This document shows positions 47,408-55,522 of a stretch of 64,000 nucleotides of DNA, piece by piece. The notes beneath the pieces were generated by a model. It searched no databases and was not told the origin of the DNA. It saw only the letters and a program-made list of their open reading frames with translations. Position 1 is the first letter of the stretch. Every line of letters begins with the position of its first letter. A program made the position numbers and the translations under genes. The stretch is from the NCBI RefSeq assembly GCF_030817055.1, contig NZ_JAUSYV010000001.1, forward strand, positions 140,001 through 204,000, written 5' to 3'. This DNA is from Bacillus sp. V2I10 (GTDB taxonomy: Bacteria; Bacillota; Bacilli; Bacillales; Bacillaceae).

Positions 47408-47620
47408 TTATTTAATATTTTTATTTAAATGCTGATCGAATTTCCCGCTGATAATTTTGTACAAATTACTGAGGAGTTCTCTTTTTTCTAAGAGAGATCT
47501 TTTTTGAACAAATGTCAGATTCTCATCTATCAGTATATTGCTGATAATTGATAATTCCTGTTCGACCAGCAGTTCCATTTCTTGTGCTTCTTTATCATTA
47601 AAAATGAATCCTTTTGACAT
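47408..47620 (-). CDS. Small protein of unknown function (70 aa)
   Basis: A 70-aa, mostly helical charged protein (EAQEMELLVEQELSIISNILIDENLTFVQKRSLLEKRELLSNLYKI) with an excellent AGAGGAGG site before ATG 47620, so translation is likely. It lies between the rRNA promoter and divergent pdaB. I do not recognise the family. Confidence 0.65.
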   Translation of the reverse strand: MSKGFIFNDKEAQEMELLVEQELSIISNILIDENLTFVQKRSLLEKRELLSNLYKIISGKFDQHLNKNIK

Positions 47621-47679
47621 ATGATCCTCCTCTAAGCTGCCTAAGTTTTATCATTATTGCACAACGTGTATTTTTCTAA

Positions 47680-47707
47680 TCATATTATTAACAGCTTGGC
47701 ATACATA
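47680..47707 (+). promoter_or_regulatory. Candidate sigma-E promoter of pdaB
   Basis: TCATATT (47680-47686), 13-bp spacer, CATACATA (47700-47707), resembling mother-cell sigma-E promoters, about 1 base short in spacing. Confidence 0.5.
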
Positions 47708-47740
47708 TGAGACAAGAACATTGGGACGGGGTTGATGAGG

Positions 47741-48505
47741 ATGAACAATTTTTACGTTTTACATGTTAAAAAGATCAAGCAACTTATCATTATTGTAATA
47801 GCTGCGCTTTTTACAGCCGGGATTTTATATATAGAAAACGTTATGCAATTCCCTGTTTTCTCAACCGCAGATGGACCTAAAGCTGTTTTCAGGGGTGAGG
47901 AGAAGGAAAATAAAGTGTCTTTAACATTTGATATCAGCTGGGGCGACGAAAAGGCAAAGCCCATTCTTGATACATTGAAAAATAACGGCATTACGAATGC
48001 AACCTTCTTCCTCTCTGCAGCATGGGCAGAACGTCATCCTGAAATCGTCAAACAAATTGTGAAGGACGGACACCAGGTGGGAAGCATGGGTTATGCCTAT
48101 AAAAATTACACTGCTTTGGAGGCTGAGGATATACGCCGGGACATTCTCATGGCACAGGATGTATTTAATGAGCTCGGTCTTAAGGATATTAAACTTCTCA
48201 GACCGCCAACAGGCAATTTCAATGAAGAAATTCTTACTATTGCCGAAAGATACGGATATACAGTTGTCCATTACAGTGTTGACTCAGATGATTGGAAAAA
48301 TCCCGGTGTAGATGCCATTGTTAAGAACGTGAATGACAGCGTTCAAGGCGGGGACATTATCCTGCTGCATGCATCGGACTCCGCTAAGCAAACACAAAAA
48401 GCAATTCCCCAAATTGTTGACGGCCTGAAACAAAAAGGATTAAAGAATGTATCAATAGCTGAATTAATTGCTAATGGAAATGCGAAATCAACAGAAGTTA
48501 AATAA
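47741..48505 (+). CDS. pdaB: Polysaccharide deacetylase-family sporulation protein PdaB
   Basis: A 254-aa protein needed for spore maintenance. An N-terminal membrane segment (IKQLIIIVIAALFTAGILYI) is followed by a NodB domain (SLTFDISWGDEKAKPILDTL, RPPTGNFNEE, IILLHASD). The usual metal-binding His-x3-His is replaced by GSMGYAYKNY, as in B. subtilis PdaB, so deacetylase activity is doubtful. ATG 47741 gives the family N-terminus (MNNFYVLH) and length. Confidence 0.95.
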   Translation: MNNFYVLHVKKIKQLIIIVIAALFTAGILYIENVMQFPVFSTADGPKAVFRGEEKENKVSLTFDISWGDEKAKPILDTLKNNGITNATFFLSAAWAERHPEIVKQIVKDGHQVGSMGYAYKNYTALEAEDIRRDILMAQDVFNELGLKDIKLLRPPTGNFNEEILTIAERYGYTVVHYSVDSDDWKNPGVDAIVKNVNDSVQGGDIILLHASDSAKQTQKAIPQIVDGLKQKGLKNVSIAELIANGNAKSTEVK

Positions 48506-48522
48506 TTAATGCCGAATCATAG

Positions 48523-48557
48523 AAAAAAAGCTAAGCTCACATAGGCTTAGCTTTTTT
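48523..48557. terminator. Bidirectional terminator between pdaB and kbaA
   Basis: Stem AAAAAAGCTAAGC/GCTTAGCTTTTTT. Confidence 0.88.
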
Positions 48558-49151
48558 GACTTGAGATAATTTAGTTAATAACAAAAGCTGATACGCATTG
48601 CATATGAGAAGCGGAATGAGCATGAGATACAGCCAGTCTCCTTCATTTACACGGAGAGCAGGGACCCATTCGACAGCTGTAACGACAATCATAAAGAATA
48701 AAGCCGGGATGAACGCCATTTTATTGGTTTGCTTCATCTTGATATATGCTACAGCCAGGCCAAAAATGACCAGGAATAATGCGAGAAGGATATATGACAG
48801 AATGGATTCGCCTTCTGCCGCGAAAAGCTGGTAGCGGAAATAAATCAAATCAAACACCACAAACAAAATCAGCACGATTTGAATCGCATTCCATAAGGCT
48901 GCTGTTCTGAAAATGCCAAGACCAAAGCGGTGGATCGTTAAATACGCAAAAAAGCCCATTTGGCTAATAATACTGAAAATAAAACCTACACCGATCAGCC
49001 AAAATAAAATGGAGAGGATTTCAACAAGATCAAAAGATGTGAAAAATTTCTGATACTCTCCCCACCTTAATGCAAAACCGACAATGCTTGTACTAATGCC
49101 CCCGACAAGCAAAGTCGTCAAAAACAAACGGACCCAATTTCTACTGTTCAA
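48537..49151 (-). CDS. kbaA: KinB-signalling pathway activator KbaA
   Basis: A 204-aa protein with about six transmembrane helices, needed in B. subtilis for KinB signalling into the Spo0 phosphorelay. The TTG at 49151 (MNSRNWVRLF) is chosen because GGGGG lies eight bases upstream; an earlier in-frame TTG overlaps that site. Gene order with pdaB and gerD is conserved. Confidence 0.92.
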   Translation of the reverse strand: MNSRNWVRLFLTTLLVGGISTSIVGFALRWGEYQKFFTSFDLVEILSILFWLIGVGFIFSIISQMGFFAYLTIHRFGLGIFRTAALWNAIQIVLILFVVFDLIYFRYQLFAAEGESILSYILLALFLVIFGLAVAYIKMKQTNKMAFIPALFFMIVVTAVEWVPALRVNEGDWLYLMLIPLLICNAYQLLLLTKLSQVKKAKPM

Positions 49152-49227
49152 TGCAGTTTCCCCCAATATGTAATCTACTCATGAAATTTTACCAATGTCT
49201 TTCTAAAAAAGCTATTTTAATTACCAG

Positions 49228-49256
49228 TATAAAAAGCTTTAGATAATTCATATTAA
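49228..49256 (+). promoter_or_regulatory. Sigma-G promoter of gerD
   Basis: GTATA (49228-49232), 17-bp spacer, CATATTA (49250-49256), matching the forespore sigma-G pattern. gerD is a known sigma-G gene. Confidence 0.75.
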
Positions 49257-49293
49257 AAATAGGCAACTTGAAAATGAAAGGAGCTTTGCACAG

Positions 49294-49926
49294 ATGAAAA
49301 AGCGAAGGTTGCTCTCATTATTTACACTAATAGCCATCTGTTCCTTCCTCGCAAGCTGTTCTCCAAATGACCAGCCCGCAGGACAACAGGATTATGAAGA
49401 AACAAAAAAGATGGTTGTTGATATATTAAAGACTGATGATGGAAAAAAAGCGATCCAGGAAATTTTGAAAAATGATGACATGAAGCAAAATTTGATCATG
49501 GATCAAAAAGTTGTCTCAGATACCATTTCTAAAACACTGACATCTGAAAAAGGAGCGGAATTCTGGAAAAAAACCTTTGAAGATCCAAAGTTCAGTGAAA
49601 GCTTCGCCAAAAGCCTGCAGACGGAGCATGAAAAAGTAATCAAGGGCTTAATGAAAGACCCTGAGTATCAAGAAATGCTTATTGGAGTCCTTCAAAATCC
49701 CGAAATGGAAAAACAAACGGTAAAGGTGCTTCAAAGTCAAGAATTCCGCAAGCATCTTCAGCAAGTGATTACAGAAACCATTAATAGCCCGCTTTTCAAA
49801 ACAAAAATGGAAGAAACCCTTCTAAAAGCTGCTAAAGAAATGAATCAGCAAGGCGGCGGACAAGGAAGCGGCGGTCAGCAAGCAGAGCAAGGCGGTCAAG
49901 GTGAAACTGGAGAAGGCGGTCAATAA
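49294..49926 (+). CDS. gerD: Spore germination lipoprotein GerD
   Basis: A 210-aa lipoprotein of the spore inner membrane that scaffolds germinant receptors into a germinosome. Signal peptide with lipobox LASC (Cys about 22), a helical core with repeated (K/D)DPE(F/Y)-type segments, and a low-complexity Gly/Gln tail (GGGQGSGGQQAEQGGQG). GAAAGGAG precedes the ATG. Forespore promoter upstream. Confidence 0.95.
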   Translation: MKKRRLLSLFTLIAICSFLASCSPNDQPAGQQDYEETKKMVVDILKTDDGKKAIQEILKNDDMKQNLIMDQKVVSDTISKTLTSEKGAEFWKKTFEDPKFSESFAKSLQTEHEKVIKGLMKDPEYQEMLIGVLQNPEMEKQTVKVLQSQEFRKHLQQVITETINSPLFKTKMEETLLKAAKEMNQQGGGQGSGGQQAEQGGQGETGEGGQ

Positions 49927-49946
49927 TTCCCGTAAATCTCAAAAAA

Positions 49947-49980
49947 GAGAAAAGCGCCAATCACTTGGCGCTTTTCCTTT
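49947..49980. terminator. Bidirectional terminator between gerD and salA
   Basis: 12-bp stem GAAAAGCGCCAA/TTGGCGCTTTTC. Confidence 0.88.
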
Positions 49981-51037
49981 ATACACTCACAGGCACAAGT
50001 TCTGTAACCTTCTTGGCAATACCTAAGTAAATCTCACCTGTAGGGTGATCTTTCGCATAAACCGATGGAGCAAAGTCTTCTTCGTTCCAGTCCGGCTGCT
50101 GCAGCGGAATATTTCCAAGCACAGGCACATCAAGTTCATCCGCAAGCTTTTCTCCTCCGCCTTTGCCAAATACATATTCTTTTTCTCCAGTGAGCTTGCT
50201 TTCAAAGTAAGACATATTTTCAACTACTCCGATTACCTCATGCTCGGTTCTAAGAGCCATAGCACCCGCTCTAGCCGCTACAAATGCAGCTGTCGGATGA
50301 GGAGTTGTCACGATGATTTCTTTACATGACGGAAGCATAGCATGCACATCGAGTGCAACATCGCCAGTACCCGGAGGCAGATCAAGCAGCAGATAATCCA
50401 GATCTCCCCACTCTACTTCCTGAAAGAAGTTGTTGAGCATTTTTCCAAGCATAGGACCTCTCCAAATGACCGGAGCATTATCTTCAACGAAAAATCCCAT
50501 TGAAATAACTTGAACACCGAACCGCTCAACAGGGATGATTCTTTCTCCCCTTACAACCGGTCTTTTGGTGATTCCCATCATATCAGGAACACTGAATCCA
50601 TAAATATCCGCATCAATTAACCCGACTTTCTTGCCTAAGCGAGCTAATGCTACTGCTAAATTAACCGATACGGTAGATTTTCCGACGCCGCCTTTTCCGC
50701 TTGCTATCGCGATAAATGTCGGCTGCTTTCCTTCAGTGAGCAAGGAAGGATCTTCAGGCTTTGCTGTTTGATATTTCGCAATTACTTCTTGAGGCAGCTC
50801 TGTGAAACGGAGACCAACTGTTGCAGCCCCTGCTTCCTTCAGCTTAGCAACGATCTCCTGCTGCAGCTGCATTTGTTCAGATGTACCAGTTTTGGCAATC
50901 GCTACTTTCATACTTATATGATTTTTCTCTTCTTTTATCGAAACTTCTTCAATCGCATTTAATTCTTCTAAGGTTCTATGTAAAAAAGGTTCTTTTAAAT
51001 TCCCGACGATTTTACGAGCTGTTTCCTCTTTCAGCAT
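49979..51037 (-). CDS. salA: Mrp/ApbC-type P-loop ATPase SalA
   Basis: A 352-aa protein. An N-terminal DUF59/MIP18-like domain (residues about 1-90) precedes a deviant Walker A (SGKGGVGKST) and the Mrp core (DADIYGFSVPDMMG, DLPPGTGDVALDVH). In B. subtilis SalA is an ATP-dependent regulator (of scoC); the wider family are Fe-S carriers. ATG 51037 with AAAGGGTGG gives the known length; the longer reading has 47 spurious residues. Confidence 0.94.
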   Translation of the reverse strand: MLKEETARKIVGNLKEPFLHRTLEELNAIEEVSIKEEKNHISMKVAIAKTGTSEQMQLQQEIVAKLKEAGAATVGLRFTELPQEVIAKYQTAKPEDPSLLTEGKQPTFIAIASGKGGVGKSTVSVNLAVALARLGKKVGLIDADIYGFSVPDMMGITKRPVVRGERIIPVERFGVQVISMGFFVEDNAPVIWRGPMLGKMLNNFFQEVEWGDLDYLLLDLPPGTGDVALDVHAMLPSCKEIIVTTPHPTAAFVAARAGAMALRTEHEVIGVVENMSYFESKLTGEKEYVFGKGGGEKLADELDVPVLGNIPLQQPDWNEEDFAPSVYAKDHPTGEIYLGIAKKVTELVPVSV

Positions 51038-51144
51038 GATAACCACCCTTTGTTGTATTCGTTTACATAAGTATAACATATTTAGACAAAAAAGAGGTAT
51101 CGCACGTTTTGACCTGAAAATGGAGGAAGACGCAGCAGCAAAAC

Positions 51145-51175
51145 AAAAAAATCCTTCACTCTGGAGGATTTTTTT
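51145..51175 (-). terminator. Terminator overlapping the cwlD stop codon
   Basis: AAAAAAATCCT/AGGATTTTTTT hairpin. The cwlD stop lies inside the stem. Confidence 0.8.
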
Positions 51176-51869
51176 CATGCGTCATATATCTTAAGATGCC
51201 ATTATAGATGGAAGCGGCTATTTTGTCCTGATATTTTTTTGTTCCGAGAAGCCGGGCTTCCTCAGGGTTTGATAAGAAACCAACTTCTACTAATGCACCT
51301 GGCTTATCGATATGTTTCATTAAATAGATCGTATTCATTTGTTTTGCTTTTCTGTCTGTATTCTCTAAATTTCTTCTAAGTTCATCTTGAATGAATTTTG
51401 CCACCTTTTCATTCTCTTTCATTTTTGAATGATAAAAAGTCTGGGCCCCGCTCCACTCATTAGAAGGAATGGCATTCAAGTGAATACTTAAGTAAAGGTC
51501 TGCTTCTGATTCGTTTATTATTTGGAGTCTTTTTCTTAAATCCTGCCCTTTTCTTTTTGAATATCCTTTTGTATCCTTTTCAGCCAGATCAGTATCCTTT
51601 TCACGAGTGAGGAGGACCAATGCTCCCTGTTCCTGAAGGTAGTCTCTGATCTGTTTGGATATGGAGAGTGCGATATCTTTTTCAAGATGTTCTTTCCCGA
51701 CTGCCCCTCCGTCTGGTCCTCCGTGGCCTGGGTCTATGTAAATGACCTTTCCTGTTAAAGGGAGATTCCACGACTTCCAGGAGCTGTCGTTGTTGAATTG
51801 AAACTGAAATAATAGGAGTAATAAAATAAAGCCTGCACCGAAGCCAAACCATCTTAGCTTTCTTTTCAT
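51156..51869 (-). CDS. cwlD: Germination-specific N-acetylmuramoyl-L-alanine amidase CwlD
   Basis: A 237-aa zinc amidase that, with PdaA, makes muramic-delta-lactam in the spore cortex. An N-terminal anchor (FGFGAGFILLLLLFQF) precedes the Amidase_3 domain: IDPGHGGPDGGAVG (zinc His), GLU region KEHLEKDIAL, SIHLNAIPS (His) and VEVGFLSNPEE (Glu). CwlD is made in the mother cell and a sigma-E promoter is visible upstream. Confidence 0.95.
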   Translation of the reverse strand: MKRKLRWFGFGAGFILLLLLFQFQFNNDSSWKSWNLPLTGKVIYIDPGHGGPDGGAVGKEHLEKDIALSISKQIRDYLQEQGALVLLTREKDTDLAEKDTKGYSKRKGQDLRKRLQIINESEADLYLSIHLNAIPSNEWSGAQTFYHSKMKENEKVAKFIQDELRRNLENTDRKAKQMNTIYLMKHIDKPGALVEVGFLSNPEEARLLGTKKYQDKIAASIYNGILRYMTHEKNPPE

Positions 51870-51896
51870 TTTTTCCCCTCCTGCTCGTCCTTTAAC

Positions 51897-51925
51897 ACTA
51901 TATGGCGGACCAGCAGGAAATATGA
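51897..51925 (-). promoter_or_regulatory. Sigma-E promoter of cwlD
   Basis: TCATATT (51925-51919), 14-bp spacer, CATATAGT (51904-51897) on the minus strand, an excellent sigma-E match. Confidence 0.75.
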
Positions 51926-51939
51926 TAAGTTATCCAGTT

Positions 51940-52386
51940 TTAATGGAGACGAAGCTTAAGCCGTTTTTCTCCTTTTTCAAAACCCTCCGACCACCATAAA
52001 TGAATTAAAAACTCACATGCATAATAGATCGATTCATTTTTGAAGTCATTTTCGCCAGGGTTCCCCCATATCAGCATGTAGTCAAACAGCTGGTCAACAA
52101 GCAGTTTTTCTTCCCGTCTTGACCTTGCATTCACGGTCTGCATGGTTTCTCCAAAAAAGCCAAACCTGCTGTAGCTTGCACCGAGCAGATATGCCTCTAT
52201 GGAAAAATCAATGCAGCCATCTTCTATAGCTGAGTAGTCAAATTTCCCGGAATGCATAAAAACGCCAAAGCACTCGTAAGCTTTTGTTTTCAGCTGAGTT
52301 AACGTAAGGTCCTTAAGTATGCTGCGTTCATAGTTGATTTGCTTCTCTCTTCTTTTATCTGAAAGTGAAGTGATATTTTCCATCAT
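51940..52386 (-). CDS. ybaK: YbaK family protein (DUF2521)
   Basis: A 148-aa cytosolic protein of unknown function conserved next to cwlD in bacilli. Family-like stretches are FDYSAIEDGCIDFSIEAYLLGASYSRFGFFGET and CEFLIHLWWSEGFEKGEKR. GAGGGGGC precedes the ATG. Its position between cwlD and rpsI matches B. subtilis. Confidence 0.85.
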   Translation of the reverse strand: MMENITSLSDKRREKQINYERSILKDLTLTQLKTKAYECFGVFMHSGKFDYSAIEDGCIDFSIEAYLLGASYSRFGFFGETMQTVNARSRREEKLLVDQLFDYMLIWGNPGENDFKNESIYYACEFLIHLWWSEGFEKGEKRLKLRLH

Positions 52387-52486
52387 ATAAATGCCCCCTC
52401 ACTCTATTGTCCTACTGCTCATGGTTATCATTCGCGGTAAAGTTTTCAAATCCCGAATGGGAGGACGGCGTTTTAGAAACAACAAA

Positions 52487-52514
52487 AAAAACCACAACAT
52501 AATGTTGTGGTTTT
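52487..52514 (-). terminator. Native rpsI terminator
   Basis: Stem AAAACCACAACAT/ATGTTGTGGTTTT just after the rpsI stop in the left att copy, with a long T-run on the minus strand. Confidence 0.88.
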
Positions 52515-52524
52515 CGGAAAACGA

Positions 52525-52591
52525 ATTAACGTTTTGAGAACTGAGGTGCACGACGAGCGCCTTTAAGACCGTATTTTTTACGTTCATTTTT
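52525..52591 (-). repeat. rpsI: Attachment site copy 1: rpsI 3' end (67 bp)
   Basis: On the minus strand this encodes the last residues of ribosomal protein S9 (NERKKYGLKGARRAPQFSKR and stop) but is not joined to the rest of the gene. The identical 67 bp occur at 56497-56563. It is the junction left by site-specific integration into the rpsI 3' end; the native terminator and ybaK follow it. Confidence 0.92.
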
Positions 52592-53208
52592 TGATACACC
52601 TTCAAGATATTTCATCAAATGTTAAAACCCTTAAGATATAAAGGTTTCTTACATTTTTGGTTTCACCTAATTTCATACAAGTGCATCAAAGGGTATTCAA
52701 AAGGTATTCAAATTAATATGCGGGCGGGCAATATGTGTAAGATAACCTAAGCTTAGAGTGTTTGCTCCATCTTCTAGTGATAAGTAATAAGTCAACTGTA
52801 ATTTCTTTATTAACATTTGATATTTTTGGGCAACTGCTTCTTCAATTAAGATGAAGAGATCAAATCAATTATTTGTATGTAACCGATGCTTTTAAAATTA
52901 ATCAAAAACATTATTCCAAATAGGTTTTTTTCTTTAATCGTATCTCATTACTGACGTAGAAATGCCGAAAGAGTGATTAAATGGCGCCATGCTTAGCAAA
53001 GTAGAACGGATTAAGGAGGGTGAGCTTTTTAAGGGTTGACTATCATGTTCACCTGAAGAAGGTTCTTATTCCTTTAGGTGGTAAGAAAAATTAAGGTTTT
53101 ATAATGATTCAGGACCCTTAATATATCTATGCAAGACAAAGGTATAAAGTGTAAGCCCAAGAATAATATTTAAAGAATGATATAGTGAATCTGAATGAGG
53201 AGGAGTTA
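52592..53208. other. Left end of island A: arm-type sites, no gene
   Basis: Two direct repeats GGTATTCAA lie at 52692-52700 and 52703-52712, 100 bp from the att core, followed by ATGCGGGCGGGCA. The same arrangement recurs beside att copy 2. The remaining sequence to 53208 has no credible gene. Confidence 0.7.
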
Positions 53209-53616
53209 ATGGAATCTTATTTTGTTGTAACGAATAAAAACGGTATAAAGGTACAGTGTTTATATTATGGGAATAAACAAGACAATACTGTAAGCGGTGT
53301 AGAAACGCTGAAATACGGCGATATATTGACAGTTGCTGATTATGGAAAATATGTGTTTGGAATTGGTTGGTACATATTAATTATAGTCAACGAAGAAATA
53401 AACTGTTTTGTACCGATAAAGATACTCGAAGAGGCCATTAACTCCAACAATATTCAATTAATGATTGATTTAGTAACTGAGCATATATCTTTGTCTTATC
53501 AATTGGATAAAGCTTTAGAATACAAAAATAAAGAATTATTTTTATGTATCTCTAATAAGCATCGGCATTTGCAAAGTCTTATGGAAAAAATATCACTTAT
53601 CTCATCTGCTTTATAA
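53209..53616 (+). CDS. IDEAL-domain protein
   Basis: A 135-aa protein. The C-terminal part (LSYQLDKALEYKNKELFLCISNKHRHLQ) fits the IDEAL domain pattern (I-D-x-A-L...D-x-x-x-F). The N-terminal 70 residues form a strand-rich part (VVTNKNGIKVQCLYYGN, KYGDILTVADYGKYVFG). ATG 53209 follows GAGGAGGAG. IDEAL proteins are common in bacilli and their phages, mostly without known roles. Here it lies just inside the island. Confidence 0.6.
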   Translation: MESYFVVTNKNGIKVQCLYYGNKQDNTVSGVETLKYGDILTVADYGKYVFGIGWYILIIVNEEINCFVPIKILEEAINSNNIQLMIDLVTEHISLSYQLDKALEYKNKELFLCISNKHRHLQSLMEKISLISSAL

Positions 53617-53680
53617 AAAAATTGCCAACTATCACTAAAGTAGAACTGAATTGTAATAAAAGGAAAACCCACAAATCTAG

Positions 53681-53709
53681 TTGACAATGATTCTCATTTT
53701 CTCTAAAAT
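53681..53709 (+). promoter_or_regulatory. Sigma-A promoter overlapped by Fur box
   Basis: TTGACA (53681-53686), 17-bp spacer, TAAAAT (53704-53709). Confidence 0.85.
53682..53696. promoter_or_regulatory. Fur box
   Basis: TGACAATGATTCTCA matches the 7-1-7 Fur consensus TGATAATNATTATCA at 12 of the 14 specified positions and covers the -35 element, so iron-dependent repression of the next gene is expected. Confidence 0.8.
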
Positions 53710-53755
53710 CAACATATAGAATTTTCAGATGAAACTTTTGCTAGGGGGACTTAAA

Positions 53756-54235
53756 ATGTTAAATATGCTTCATGGATTGAAGGATATTCATACAGTGATT
53801 TCAAATTATCGCAAGGTAGGCGGGGTTGCAGAAGCAACAATTATCCGTTTGACATCTGGTGAATCATACCAAAATCCAGTATTTATGAATATTGACATTT
53901 CAAAAGGACAATATGTTTCCCTTTGCTTTATAGATGAAAATGGAACAAATATCATTGCTCACATTGATCAAATTGCTGTAATCAAAGGATTGGAGCATAA
54001 ATTGATTTGTCAGTTAAATAACAACTACGTAAAACAATTTTTGGTGAATGAAACGTTACAATACTTAGAAAAATTGTGTGAAATAAATAATGGGTTTATT
54101 ACACCTACTTTTAAGAAAGAAACGTTTAAGCTCGTTCGAGATATAAGTGTAAAAGAGCTTAAAAAGCGCAATTTTGACCTTCCATTCCAAATTGAAGATA
54201 ACCTAATCCAACTAAATGAGCGAATGTTTGCGTAA
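53756..54235 (+). CDS. Fur-regulated protein of unknown function beside the encapsulin operon
   Basis: A 159-aa cytosolic protein without signal peptide or membrane helix. A strand-rich N-terminal half (TIIRLTSGESYQNPVFMNIDISKG, YVSLCFIDENGTNIIAHIDQIAVIKG) is followed by a helical half (VKQFLVNETLQYLEKLCEINN, DISVKELKKRNFDLPFQ). ATG 53756 has AGGGGGA seven bases upstream. It converges on the encapsulin operon across a shared terminator. The Fur box over its promoter ties it to iron starvation. I do not recognise the family; a role in mobilising or sparing stored iron is only an inference. Confidence 0.7.
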   Translation: MLNMLHGLKDIHTVISNYRKVGGVAEATIIRLTSGESYQNPVFMNIDISKGQYVSLCFIDENGTNIIAHIDQIAVIKGLEHKLICQLNNNYVKQFLVNETLQYLEKLCEINNGFITPTFKKETFKLVRDISVKELKKRNFDLPFQIEDNLIQLNERMFA

Positions 54236-54238
54236 TGC

Positions 54239-54270
54239 AAAAAAGAGGTTCCGACAGGGAACCTCTTTTC
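54239..54270. terminator. Bidirectional terminator between Fur-regulated gene and ferredoxin
   Basis: 12-bp stem AAAAGAGGTTCC/GGAACCTCTTTT. Confidence 0.9.
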
Positions 54271-54274
54271 GTAT

Positions 54275-54643
54275 TCACTGGATCATCGATTGACATGCTA
54301 ATCTATACCCTTGGTTTAAGGCCATTTTCAACTTTTTTTTCTCTTTATCGTTAGGAGGGTGTAAATGGGATGCCCCCTCTTCAATTTTTACTGTACATAC
54401 CCCACAAGTTCCCTTTCGGCATTTGAACTTTAAGTCCTGCCCCTGCTGCAAGGCAGCATCCAACAATAGTTTTCCTTTAATAGGCTGAATTTCAAGCTTG
54501 TTCTGATTTTGAACCAAACCGATTTTTTGCAATTGATGGGCCACCGGAATACTTTCCACATCAATTAAATTCGAATTTATTGCCTCTATGTTAACTATGT
54601 TTCCGGGAATAAGTGAACCAACAGTAAATATTCTTTTATCCAA
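54275..54643 (-). CDS. [2Fe-2S] ferredoxin, encapsulin-associated
   Basis: A 122-aa plant-type ferredoxin with cluster ligands C-x4-C-x2-C (CRKGTCGVC) and a distal Cys (LACQSM). The N-terminus reads MDKRIFTVGSLIPG; FTVGSL is identical to the C-terminal loading peptide of the IMEF cargo protein, so this ferredoxin is probably also packed into or docked on the shell. The start is taken as TTG 54643 (AAGGAG eight bases upstream); GTG 54652 is an alternative. In related Firmicute loci such a ferredoxin is thought to reduce stored ferric iron for release. Confidence 0.88.
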   Translation of the reverse strand: MDKRIFTVGSLIPGNIVNIEAINSNLIDVESIPVAHQLQKIGLVQNQNKLEIQPIKGKLLLDAALQQGQDLKFKCRKGTCGVCTVKIEEGASHLHPPNDKEKKKLKMALNQGYRLACQSMIQ

Positions 54644-54655
54644 CGAATTCACTCC

Positions 54656-55497
54656 TTAACCTTTAGGGTCGTCAAGAGTGCATATCGCGGAAGGACGTTT
54701 AATTCTTAGTACAACTGTCTCATATACACGGAATGGTTCATTCCTTCATCTCCTAAGTAAGCTGTTTCAAAATCCTCAGAGACAGCCAGATCCAAGTTAT
54801 TTCTCCCCGTATTTACTACGACTCCAGTTTTTCCTTTTAAAACGGGTGACTGAAAGACTCCATCTGTCATAAGTTCACGTACATGTTCAATTTCCAATAC
54901 ATTTGTATCTTTATGCACACGATGCAATAGTGAATATAATTCAGGCGATAAAACGAGTGCATATGGTCCATTGTGATTTAGATCGAGCAGTTTATTTCTT
55001 GCGTCAACAACATCTTTAAAGGCGTTTCCCGATTCATACCAATTCCCGACTAAGTGTGTTAATCGCCCCTTTACATTCATTAACCCGGGGATATCAAATT
55101 CCTTTGACCCATGGAAAATCATTTGGTCTTCTAAGATGGAAACATCGCGTGCGGCATTAGCAGCCACTGAAAAATCAATAGGGATGTCCAGCACTTTTGC
55201 CTGTTCTAAATCGCGCCAATAAAGCACAAAATCCTTGTAAAGCAACGGTATTGTATAGTTGACTCTTTTGCTGGACTCAATTTCTGTATCAAAAGAACCT
55301 TGAAAGTCCATTTTGGCTTCATGATTTTCTACAAAGATATCATTGAAAATACTTTGCACCCCTCTGCCAAGAGGACCGTATAATTCAATAAAGCGTCGTC
55401 CAACTAATTGTCTCCTTGCAGCCTCAATAACGATTTGGTTTAATTGTTGAAATTCTTGATTTGATAGAGGTAAATCTGAATGTATTTGAGAATTCAT
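54656..55497 (-). pseudogene. Encapsulin shell protein (family 1), frameshifted near 3' end
   Basis: HK97-fold nanocompartment shell protein, closely resembling the iron-storing Firmicute encapsulin (AARRQLVGRRFIELYGPLG, MDFQGSFDTEIESS, DLNHNGPYALVLSPELYSLLHR). From ATG 55497 (AAAGGAG upstream) the frame runs 263 codons to a stop at 54706, ending GMNHSVYMRQLY. In the next frame the expected ending follows at once (FRVYETVVLRIKRPSAICTL..., stop at 54656-54658). The lengths fit a loss of 4 nt (or 1 nt) at the CAT-TCC junction. The truncated reading lacks about 25 C-terminal residues of the shell fold. Either the gene is recently broken or the sequence has an error; otherwise it looks intact. 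Confidence 0.85.
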
Positions 55498-55522
55498 AAA
55501 TTTCTCCTTTCCCGTAAGTTCT

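Noticed and set aside
47741..48505. Active metal-dependent polysaccharide deacetylase
   Set aside because: The His-x3-His metal motif is missing in the same way as in B. subtilis PdaB, so catalytic activity was not claimed.
52399..52605. 68-codon minus-strand frame starting in the att copy
   Set aside because: It reads the rpsI 3' end in the wrong frame. The true frame encodes the S9 C-terminus.
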